Below, in pieces: positions 1-5,474 of a stretch of 7,191 nucleotides of DNA (the stretch's first letter is position 1; each line of letters opens with the position of its first letter). The DNA is taken from NCBI GenBank assembly GCA_022361095.1, contig JAKSBO010000810.1, positions 1 to 7,191 on the forward strand, read 5' to 3'. Both the position numbers and the translations under genes were made by a program. The stretch comes from Desulfobacterales bacterium (lineage in GTDB: Bacteria; Desulfobacterota; Desulfobacteria; Desulfobacterales; Desulfobacteraceae). The notes beneath the pieces were generated by a model. It worked only from the letters and a program-made list of their open reading frames with translations, was not told the origin of the DNA and did no database searches.

Positions 1-47
1 AAATTTTAACCGGCGTAATACATTGTGTATTTCGAGGATTAAAATTT
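1..47. repeat. Nested inverted repeat at the window edge
   Basis: Two inverted repeats are nested. The outer arms are AAATTTTAA (1-9) and TTAAAATTT (39-47), a perfect 9-base match. The inner arms are AATACA (17-22) and TGTATT (26-31) around a 3-base loop. The bases between the arms (10-16 and 32-38) do not pair. It could be the end of a terminator for a gene left of the window, an operator, or chance in AT-rich DNA. No T-run typical of an intrinsic terminator follows on either strand inside the window. Confidence 0.4.
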
Positions 48-179
48 AAAACCAACGAAGTAATTTGCAAAATTTACGGTTTTTGGTCGGCACTCAATAT
101 TAAACAATACCTTATTCAAAGGAATTTGAAAATCACCTTTTTTGATCCCAGCGCCGTATCAATACCCAACAAGCCGTTA

Positions 180-208
180 TTGCAAAGTTCATTCAAATCC
201 AATATGTA
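180..208 (+). promoter_or_regulatory. Weak candidate promoter for the thioesterase gene
   Basis: A TTGCAA (180-185) lies 17 bases before TATGTA (203-208). Each only partly fits the sigma-70 hexamers: 4 of 6 for the -35, 3 of 6 for the -10. It is the best-spaced pair I see ahead of the first gene. If it is real, the transcript would begin at about 215, inside repeat copy C. The rest of 48-317 is AT-rich and holds no gene I can support. Confidence 0.2.
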
Positions 209-260
209 TTAACAGTCATGGGCCGGCACGGAATATCAACGATCAGGGTTCACGCCAAAA
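208..260 (+). repeat. Repeat element, copy C (degenerate)
   Basis: Bases 208-231 match the reverse complement of copy B (5242-5219) at 21 of 24 positions, including an unbroken CATGGGCCGGC. Without gaps, 210-260 matches the reverse complement of copy A at 35 of 51 positions, sharing ATATCA, CAGG and TTC blocks at the same spacing. The hairpin arms have decayed: TGGGCC at 219-224 has no good partner where one would be expected. The part of the element that ends in CCAATACG on the opposite strand is not recognisable here. It lies about 60 bases ahead of the thioesterase gene, in the same relative orientation as copy B ahead of hcp. Confidence 0.6.
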
Positions 261-317
261 TTACTTTGTATTTTTTGAGTAACCCCCTAGGCCCAACCCA
301 CAACATAAGGAAAAAAT

Positions 318-773
318 ATGATCTGGAAAAAAGAGTTCGCTGTTGATGATATGAACCGGTTCAAGGCCAATTCAATGCTGGAGTATCTGGATATTATCTT
401 TGAAGAAAAAGGGGACAACTTTTTAACCGCATCCATGCCCGTGGACCACCGTACCCATCAACCCATGGGCATCCTCCACGGCGGGGCCTCTGTGGTTCTT
501 GCAGAGACCCTCGGCAGTTGCGCCTCCCAGATGACCCTTGAACAAGGATATTACAGCGTGGGCCTTGAAATCAAAGCCAATCACATCAAAAGTATTTCCC
601 AGGGCCGGGTCATGGGCCGGACCACCCCCTTACATTTAGGCCGAACCACCCAGGTCTGGGATATCGACATCAACAACGATAAAGGAGAACTGATTTGCGC
701 ATCCCGCCTGACAATGGCGGTTTTAAAAACGCAAGAAAAACACAGCGAAACAATTTTGCAATTCATGCGGTAA
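318..773 (+). CDS. menI: Hotdog-fold acyl-CoA thioesterase, MenI/YdiI type
   Basis: This 151-residue protein is a single-domain hotdog thioesterase of the PaaI/YdiI group and is full length for that group. It resembles E. coli YdiI (MenI) from the first residues (MIWK) onward. Shared blocks are MPVD-RT-QP (40-49), GILHGGASVVLAET (51-64) and the PLHLGRTTQVW region. The residues known to matter in YdiI fall at identical numbers: Gln48, His54 and Glu63, the last being the catalytic carboxylate. MenI hydrolyses 1,4-dihydroxy-2-naphthoyl-CoA in menaquinone synthesis. Relatives are promiscuous on aromatic and acyl-CoAs, so the physiological substrate is inferred. No other men gene is in the window. 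AAGGA at 307-311 sits 6 bases before the ATG and supports this start. The RNA methyltransferase follows after 42 bases on the same strand. Confidence 0.85.
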   Translation: MIWKKEFAVDDMNRFKANSMLEYLDIIFEEKGDNFLTASMPVDHRTHQPMGILHGGASVVLAETLGSCASQMTLEQGYYSVGLEIKANHIKSISQGRVMGRTTPLHLGRTTQVWDIDINNDKGELICASRLTMAVLKTQEKHSETILQFMR

Positions 774-815
774 CGGTGTATACAAAAAAGTTGAAACTTA
801 TCCGGGAAAAAAGCA

Positions 816-1409
816 ATGGGCTCCTATAAAGCAAGAATGATCATCAAAGAGGCAAAGGAAGAAACAAAGCGACAATTTCGCCGCCACCGGAATAAAAACC
901 GCCTGGCCGCGCCAGGGATTCATAGATGCATCATTGTTCTGGACGGGCTGAAACCCACCTTTAACATCGGCAAAATATTCAGAAGCGCAGAAGCCTTTGG
1001 CTGCCATGAGGTTCATCTGATCGGCACTGATTTTTTTGACCCGGCACCAGCCCGGGGGGCATTTAAACACGTGCCGGCAAAATTCCACAGCCGATTCATC
1101 TCCTGCTACGCAGAACTTCTTGAAAGGGGATACACCCCCTTTATACTTGAACCGGGCCGGGGAGAGCCGGTAATGGATACGGACCTGCCGGAAAAAAGCG
1201 CTTTTGTATTTGGCCACGAGGAGTTCGGCATCAGCTTTGAACCGGACCTGTTCCCGGAAGTGGAACGACTGACCATTCCCCAGTACGGACGCTGTCAAAG
1301 CCTGAATGTCAGTGTTGCGGCGTCCATTATTTTGTATGAATATACCCGGCAGTTTGCCTGCCGGGATTTGGAACCCCAAGCACCCCATCCATGCAAGGAA
1401 AGAGTATGA
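816..1409 (+). CDS. SpoU/TrmH-family RNA 2'-O-methyltransferase
   Basis: This 197-residue SPOUT-class methyltransferase would transfer a methyl group from S-adenosylmethionine to a ribose 2'-OH of tRNA or rRNA in the cytoplasm. All three family motifs are present in order. Motif 1 is N50-x-G-x3-R56, which holds the catalytic arginine, within NIGKIFRSAEAFG. Motif 2 is FVFGHEEFGIS (130-140). Motif 3 is IPQYGRCQSLNVSVAASI (154-171), which forms the cofactor knot. The N-terminus is a short basic stretch (KRQFRRHRNKNR, 18-29) that could contact RNA; there is no separate RNA-binding domain. The exact nucleotide modified cannot be told from sequence. The ribosome site is weak (GGGA at 803-806), and an ATG at 837 is an alternative start. 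The last four bases overlap nadE (ATGA), suggesting translational coupling. Confidence 0.87.
   Translation: MGSYKARMIIKEAKEETKRQFRRHRNKNRLAAPGIHRCIIVLDGLKPTFNIGKIFRSAEAFGCHEVHLIGTDFFDPAPARGAFKHVPAKFHSRFISCYAELLERGYTPFILEPGRGEPVMDTDLPEKSAFVFGHEEFGISFEPDLFPEVERLTIPQYGRCQSLNVSVAASIILYEYTRQFACRDLEPQAPHPCKERV
1395..1399 (+). promoter_or_regulatory. Ribosome binding site deciding the nadE start
   Basis: AAGGA lies 6 bases before the ATG at 1406. The in-frame ATG at 1391 has no purine-rich site ahead of it. The 1406 start also forms the classic ATGA overlap with the stop of the preceding gene. Confidence 0.65.
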
Positions 1410-2185
1410 ACGCAGAAAAAACGGCTGCCCACATCATCGACTGGCTGAAAGATTATTTACAAACATCCGGACTAAAGGGATTTACCGTCGGCGTATCCGG
1501 CGGGATTGATTCCGCTGTCACATCAACATTATGTGCAAAAACCGGTTATCCCGTAATCGCCCTGAACATGCCCATCCACCAGGCATCGGACCAGGTCTCC
1601 CGATCCAGCGGGCACATTGCCTGGCTGTCCAAAACCTATGACAATGTCACAGGGCATGATGTTAACCTGACCCCGGTATTTGAACAGGTCAAAACCACCT
1701 TGCCCGATGATATCCAGGACGGCTTGACCATGGCCAACACCCGGTCCAGGCTGCGCATGATCACCCTGTATTCATTTGCCTCCCACCACCGCATGCTTGT
1801 GGCCGGCACCGGCAACAAGGTGGAGGATTTCGGTGTGGGATTTTACACCAAATACGGGGACGGCGGTGTGGACTTATCTCCCATTGCAGACCTGATGAAA
1901 ACCGAAGTGTATGAATTGGGCCGCTATCTTGGTGTAAGCCGGGATATATTGTCCGCCCGCCCAACCGACGGACTCTGGGATGACAACCGTACGGACGAAA
2001 GCCAGATCGGGGCATCCTATGCGGAGCTGGAATGGGCCATGGGATATGAAGCCAGCGACAAAGATCAGGATATAACAGATCATCAAAAAAGTGTTCTGGA
2101 GGTATACCGAAAATTCAACCGGGCCAACCGGCATAAAATGGAACCGATTCCGGTGTGCATCATACCCTCGGAGCTGAAAATATAG
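1406..2185 (+). CDS. nadE: NH3-dependent NAD+ synthetase
   Basis: This 259-residue enzyme carries out the last step of NAD synthesis: deamido-NAD plus ATP plus ammonia gives NAD, AMP and pyrophosphate, in the cytoplasm. The N-type ATP pyrophosphatase loop SGGIDS is at 31-36. NTRSRLRM (111-118), GTGNKVED (134-141) and GDGGVDLSPIADLMKT (151-166) are the nucleotide- and metal-contacting blocks of NadE. PTDGLWDD (186-193) is the conserved loop near the active site. No N-terminal nitrilase (glutaminase) domain is present, and the length is that of the short, ammonia-using class. The start at 1406 is chosen from the ribosome site and the four-base overlap with the methyltransferase; a start at 1391 would add five residues. 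No T-run terminator follows; repeat copy A begins 18 bases after the stop. Confidence 0.93.
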   Translation: MNAEKTAAHIIDWLKDYLQTSGLKGFTVGVSGGIDSAVTSTLCAKTGYPVIALNMPIHQASDQVSRSSGHIAWLSKTYDNVTGHDVNLTPVFEQVKTTLPDDIQDGLTMANTRSRLRMITLYSFASHHRMLVAGTGNKVEDFGVGFYTKYGDGGVDLSPIADLMKTEVYELGRYLGVSRDILSARPTDGLWDDNRTDESQIGASYAELEWAMGYEASDKDQDITDHQKSVLEVYRKFNRANRHKMEPIPVCIIPSELKI

Positions 2186-2202
2186 ATCTTCAACTATGTG
2201 AT

Positions 2203-2288
2203 AGTGCCAATACGTTGATTATTTCTTTCATGTTTTGTTGTGGGCCGAAGCCTGGCAGATGATATGTCAGGTCGGCCCATGGCCGTTA
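2203..2288 (-). repeat. Repeat element, copy A (hairpin-bearing)
   Basis: This is an 86-base element matching copy B (5156-5240) at about 70 of 86 aligned positions by eye. Exact blocks include CCAATACGTTG (2207-2217), TTCTTTCATG (2223-2232), TTTGTTGTGG (2234-2243) and CGGCCCATGGCCGTTA (2273-2288). It folds into a long stem. TGGGCCGA (2241-2248) pairs perfectly with TCGGCCCA (2272-2279). Inside that, CCTGGCA (2251-2257) pairs with TGTCAGG (2265-2271), with one G-T, around a 7-base loop. It fills most of the 125-base gap between the convergent nadE and PEP-CTERM genes and might act as their shared 3' hairpin, though no T-run follows. Strand is set so that copies A and B share an orientation. 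Confidence 0.88.
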
Positions 2289-2310
2289 TTTTGGATGTAG
2301 CCCGAATTCC

Positions 2311-3099
2311 CTAAATTTTCTTTTTTCTGCTCATCCCGGCAAGCCCTGTTAAACCAACGCAAAAAAATATTATCGTGGCAGGTTCCGGTACCGAATCCGG
2401 TGCACCCGGTAAGACAAAAGTAGCATATCCTATACCCCAGGAGTTTCCCATACCTTGAAATGACCGCCAGCTGATCGTCTCATTCTCCGACCAAGTCGTA
2501 TAACATGCATATTTCATAGTTTCCTCATCATAGCCAAAAACCGGGACAAAATGATCTGTTCCGCCATTCGCATCCGTATCAACTAAAAACATCATAGGAC
2601 GGCCATTGTCGATTTCATTTGTGAAATCCTCCCATGTAAACGCGCCACTTGCAAAACTCTCATTCCAGGCATCCCAATCATCATAACCACGGTAGCTTGC
2701 ATAGTCTTTGAATGTATCATCTGCATAACGAAGATAACTCCATCCATAAGGTATGCCTTCGGAGGTATGAAAAAAATCGGCGATACTGGTGTCCGGCGGA
2801 TGATCAAGGCCGGGATTATCCGAAGCGGAATCGTACTTTGAATTGTGTGCAGGGCTTGATATTTCATCCTTTACATTGGACGTTAGTTTGACATCATCCC
2901 ATCCGCTCGCATTAAATAGTGCATCGTATCCATTAAGGTCATAATACCCGACAACGGAAGCCGCTGCCGTCGGCCCGCAACCATGATACCATTTGTATGC
3001 CGGCACATCCGAAAGAACGACAGATGTTGCATTCGCATTAATCGCCCCAAAAAACATCACCGTAAAACTCGAAAACAGGATGACTAATTTATGCTTCAT
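2311..3099 (-). CDS. Secreted C39-like cysteine peptidase-fold protein with PEP-CTERM sorting signal
   Basis: This 262-residue exported protein has a signal peptide at about 1-24 (basic MKHK, hydrophobic core, NANA before the cut). The middle is a papain-like C39-type fold. C41 in WYHGCGPTAAASVVGYYD is the likely nucleophile and H183 in DHFVPVFGYD the likely catalytic histidine; an acidic or amide partner probably lies in the following strand. The C-terminus is a textbook PEP-CTERM signal: VPEP (237-240), a hydrophobic helix (about 242-255) and a basic tail RKKKI. Such proteins are cut and anchored by an exosortase, which is not in this window. The residue five before C41 is Lys36, where many papain-fold enzymes have Gln near this spot, so activity is not certain. 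AAGGA (3107-3111) sits 7 bases from the ATG. It is the only gene of its kind here and appears to be a single-gene unit. Confidence 0.85.
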   Translation of the reverse strand: MKHKLVILFSSFTVMFFGAINANATSVVLSDVPAYKWYHGCGPTAAASVVGYYDLNGYDALFNASGWDDVKLTSNVKDEISSPAHNSKYDSASDNPGLDHPPDTSIADFFHTSEGIPYGWSYLRYADDTFKDYASYRGYDDWDAWNESFASGAFTWEDFTNEIDNGRPMMFLVDTDANGGTDHFVPVFGYDEETMKYACYTTWSENETISWRSFQGMGNSWGIGYATFVLPGAPDSVPEPATIIFFCVGLTGLAGMSRKKKI

Positions 3100-3417
3100 T
3101 CTTAGTTCCTTTCCAATTCTTAAGCTTTCTTATGATTAGTAATTTTTATATTGCAAGGCTGGGGTATAAAAAACCAGGGGGGAGATCATAACATTGGGCA
3201 CAAGGCGTCCATTCGCATAGTATAAAAATGTATATGAAATCTACCCGGCCCGGGAATGGGTATTGCGCTGCACAATAATATTTAGCAAATTTATAGATAC
3301 AGGATATACTATTTTTATACGCGAAATATTGTCGTAATGCAAACGCCAAAATTTTTGTTTCAGGTCTATCGGCAGGATTTGTGGGCGCCATTAAAGGAAA
3401 AGATATAAACTACAGAC
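3100..3417. other. Intergenic region without a convincing gene
   Basis: This AT-rich stretch lies between the PEP-CTERM gene and the hcp terminator. It holds the ribosome site of the PEP-CTERM gene and presumably its promoter; a TTGCAA at 3156-3151 on the - strand is a possible -35 with no good -10. It also holds an 11-base palindrome CCCGGCCCGGG (3244-3254). An 81-codon open frame on the - strand (3391-3146) has no ribosome site and unusual composition rich in Tyr, Cys and Phe; I do not call it a gene. The lengthy spacer could be the remains of a decayed gene or repeat. Confidence 0.5.
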
Positions 3418-3464
3418 AAAAAAAAAGCAGCCGTCAAGATTCATTTTTAACGGCTGCTTTTTTT
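3418..3464 (-). terminator. Intrinsic terminator of hcp (bidirectional form)
   Basis: GCAGCCGT (3427-3434) and ACGGCTGC (3450-3457) form a perfect 8-bp stem with a 15-base loop. The stem is flanked by nine A (3418-3426) and seven T (3458-3464), which extend it. On the - strand it lies just after the hcp stop and ends in a nine-T run, an ideal Rho-independent terminator. The symmetry means it would also stop + strand transcription. Confidence 0.93.
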
Positions 3465-3481
3465 ATTGAACTCTTTTTTTA

Positions 3482-5125
3482 CTATTTACCTGCCATCATG
3501 GCCTGAATATCTTCGTCAACATCGCCAATGGGCTTGATGTCAAACGTTTCCACCAGAACATTCAACACAGTCGGTGAAACAAAAGCCGGCAGGGTCGGGC
3601 CTAAGCGAATGCCCTTAACACCTAAATGCAGTAATGCCAGGAGAACCGCAACGGCCTTTTGTTCATACCAACCGATATCAAAGGAGAGCGGCAGGTCATT
3701 AATGTGCTCAAGCCCGAATGCATCCCTCAATTTCATGGCAATCACGGCAAGCGAGTAAGAATCGTTGCATTGTCCCGCGTCCAGCACCCTTGGAATCCCC
3801 CCGATATCGCCCAAATCCAGTTTATTGTACCTGTATTTTGCACACCCGGCAGTGAGGATCACGGTATCTTTGGGTAATTTTTCAGCAACCTCGGTGAAAT
3901 AGTTTCTGTCTTTTTGGCGCCCATCGCATCCGGCCATAACGATGAAGCGTTTAATGGCACCGGATTTAACGGCTTCCACGACCTTATCCGCCAGCGCCAG
4001 CACCTGATTATGTGCAAATCCGCCAACGATTGTACCTGTTTCTATTTGAGTTGGTGGTTGGCAGGTTTTTGCAAGTTCCACAATCTTTGAAAAATCCTTG
4101 GCACCGCCATCTGCCCGGTTCGGAATATGGGGGATGTCCGGATAGGAAACAACGCCGGTCGTAAAAAGTTTGTCCTGATATGTGTTTTTCTTCCTAATGG
4201 GAATAATGCAGTTGGTTGTCATCAGGATGGGCCCGTTAAACGTTTCAAAATCTTCATTCTGATGCCACCAGGAGCCGCCGTAATTGCCTTTGAGGTGATC
4301 GTATTTTTTAAATGCAGGATAATAATTGGCCGGCAGCATTTCGCCGTGGGTATAGACATCAACGCCCGAACCTTTTGTCTGCTCCAGCAACTCCTCCATA
4401 TCTTTCAGGTCGTGGCCGGAAATCAAAATACCGGGGTTTGTCCCGACACCGAGATTGACCTCTGTGATCTCCGGATTACCGTAGGCCTGGGTATTGGCCT
4501 GGTCCAGAGCAGCCATTGTGGTCACGGCAATCTCACCGGCCTTCATGACCATGGCAACCATGTCGTCAACACCCAGGTCTTGGGTGGTGGAGGTTAATGC
4601 CTCATACAGGAAATCCCAGATTTCATCTTTAGTGACACCGAGAACCGCAGCATGATCTGCATAGGCACAGATACCTTTCAAGCCGATGACCAGGAGTTCC
4701 CGAAGCGATCTGACATCTTCATTTTCAGTTGAAAGAATGCCGACGGCTTCTGCTTTGGCTTCAAATTCCGATGTATCATCCGAAAACCAGGTCGCACAAT
4801 CATGAAGATCCGACCCGACTTTGCCCTTAACGCCATCAAACAATTTCTTTTTAACGGCCTGGGCACGGGTAAGCCAGGAGATAAGATCTTCATCATTAAA
4901 ATTGGCGTTTGTAATTGTTGTAAACAGCCCTTCGGCGATAAATTGAGCATTGGCCGTTGGTACATCCATACCGGCGTCCTTGGCTTTTTGAGCAAGAACG
5001 GCGATCCCTTTTAGATTATAAATCAATAGATCCTGAAGATTTGCCGTGTTTCCTTTTTTCCCACACATACCATTGATGGTACATCCCTGATTTTTCGCGG
5101 TTTCCTGACATTGAAAACAGAACAT
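3482..5125 (-). CDS. hcp: Hybrid cluster protein (NO / hydroxylamine reductase), class I
   Basis: This 547-residue cytoplasmic protein is full length and very close to the Desulfovibrio Hcp. The N-terminal cluster motif is C3-x2-C6-x8-C15-x5-C21, the spacing of the anaerobe class that binds a [4Fe-4S] cluster. The hybrid [4Fe-2O-2S] cluster ligands all appear in order: H238, E262, C306, C400 (the persulfide cysteine), C428, C453 and E488, with K490 beside it. These are offset by six from the Desulfovibrio numbering. Hcp reduces hydroxylamine in vitro; work in E. coli shows high-affinity NO reduction, so a role in nitrosative stress is likely. No hcr reductase gene is adjacent, so the electron donor must be encoded elsewhere. 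A consensus AAGGAGG (5133-5139) lies 7 bases before the ATG. It appears to be monocistronic, between its own terminator and an FNR-type promoter. Confidence 0.97.
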   Translation of the reverse strand: MFCFQCQETAKNQGCTINGMCGKKGNTANLQDLLIYNLKGIAVLAQKAKDAGMDVPTANAQFIAEGLFTTITNANFNDEDLISWLTRAQAVKKKLFDGVKGKVGSDLHDCATWFSDDTSEFEAKAEAVGILSTENEDVRSLRELLVIGLKGICAYADHAAVLGVTKDEIWDFLYEALTSTTQDLGVDDMVAMVMKAGEIAVTTMAALDQANTQAYGNPEITEVNLGVGTNPGILISGHDLKDMEELLEQTKGSGVDVYTHGEMLPANYYPAFKKYDHLKGNYGGSWWHQNEDFETFNGPILMTTNCIIPIRKKNTYQDKLFTTGVVSYPDIPHIPNRADGGAKDFSKIVELAKTCQPPTQIETGTIVGGFAHNQVLALADKVVEAVKSGAIKRFIVMAGCDGRQKDRNYFTEVAEKLPKDTVILTAGCAKYRYNKLDLGDIGGIPRVLDAGQCNDSYSLAVIAMKLRDAFGLEHINDLPLSFDIGWYEQKAVAVLLALLHLGVKGIRLGPTLPAFVSPTVLNVLVETFDIKPIGDVDEDIQAMMAGK

Positions 5126-5155
5126 GTACTAACCTCCTTATTATTTTTATATGAA

Positions 5156-5240
5156 AGTACCAATACGTTGCTAAGTTCTTTCATGCTTTGTTGTGGACCG
5201 AGCCTGGGTGCTGATGGACCGGGCCGGCCCATGGCCGTTA
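5156..5240 (-). repeat. Repeat element, copy B, in the hcp leader
   Basis: This is an 85-base element matching copy A at about 81 percent with one single-base gap. The outer arms TGGACCG (5194-5200) and CGGCCCA (5225-5231) pair except for one position, which would be a G-U in - strand RNA. The inner arms CCTGG (5203-5207) and CCGGG (5219-5223) pair with one G-T. It ends in a 10-base palindrome GTTAATTAAC (5237-5246). It lies between the predicted hcp transcription start and the hcp ribosome site, so it should be transcribed as part of the hcp leader. Its end is only 17 bases from the AAGGAGG. Confidence 0.88.
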
Positions 5241-5268
5241 ATTAACTGCTAAATGGGTCCTTACGTCG

Positions 5269-5281
5269 CAGGTACAATATA
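5269..5281 (-). promoter_or_regulatory. Probable hcp -10 region and transcription start
   Basis: On the - strand TATATT occupies 5281-5276 (5 of 6 to the sigma-70 -10 box). A start near 5269 would put the centre of the FNR-type palindrome (5310.5) at about -41.5, the standard position for a class II FNR-activated promoter. No good -35 hexamer is needed or seen. The resulting leader is about 143 bases. Confidence 0.55.
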
Positions 5282-5302
5282 CGATTTTAAAAAGGCAATA
5301 AC

Positions 5303-5318
5303 CTTGATCTGGATCAAG
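5303..5318 (-). promoter_or_regulatory. FNR/HcpR/DNR-type operator upstream of hcp
   Basis: CTTGATCTGGATCAAG is a palindrome with perfect TTGAT-N4-ATCAA half-sites (TTGAT 5304-5308, ATCAA 5313-5317), the consensus of FNR-type members of the CRP/FNR family. Hcp genes are known targets of FNR and of NO-sensing relatives (HcpR, DNR) in many bacteria. Here the regulator itself is not in the window, so which one binds is inferred. Confidence 0.8.
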
Positions 5319-5400
5319 TCACACAGAAAAAATTGAATAATAAAATGAATTCAGACGGAACAAAAGTGATTGGTGCATATTGAACATTATCTAACACATT

Positions 5401-5421
5401 ACAATTTAAAAATAAAATTGT
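5401..5421. other. AT-only weak stem-loop after the Fe-S subunit gene
   Basis: ACAATTT (5401-5407) and AAATTGT (5415-5421) form a 7-bp AT-rich stem with a 7-base loop, 54 bases past the stop of the - strand Fe-S gene. It could be a poor terminator; the stem is too weak to be sure. Nothing else gene-like is seen in 5319-5474. Confidence 0.2.
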
Positions 5422-5474
5422 TTGATGAAAAATTGCCCTGAAAAACCTGTAAAGAAATCAAGGAAATTCTATTA

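Noticed and set aside
798..1388. 196-codon frame on the - strand opposite the RNA methyltransferase
   Set aside because: It lies entirely antisense to a gene with all three SPOUT motifs and has no recognisable motif itself.
2241..2288. Hairpin of repeat copy A as an intrinsic terminator of nadE
   Set aside because: The stem is strong but is not followed by a T-run on either strand, so it does not fit the Rho-independent form. It is kept as a repeat element.
3244..3254. Palindrome CCCGGCCCGGG
   Set aside because: Short, GC-rich and isolated; no partner site or promoter near it gives it a role.
3146..3391. 81-codon open frame on the - strand between hcp and the PEP-CTERM gene
   Set aside because: No ribosome site ahead of its ATG, low-complexity composition rich in Tyr, Phe and Cys, and no recognisable domain. 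It probably stays open by chance.
4127..4597. 156-codon frame on the + strand inside hcp
   Set aside because: It is a shadow of the strongly conserved hcp coding sequence, with no start signal or family features.
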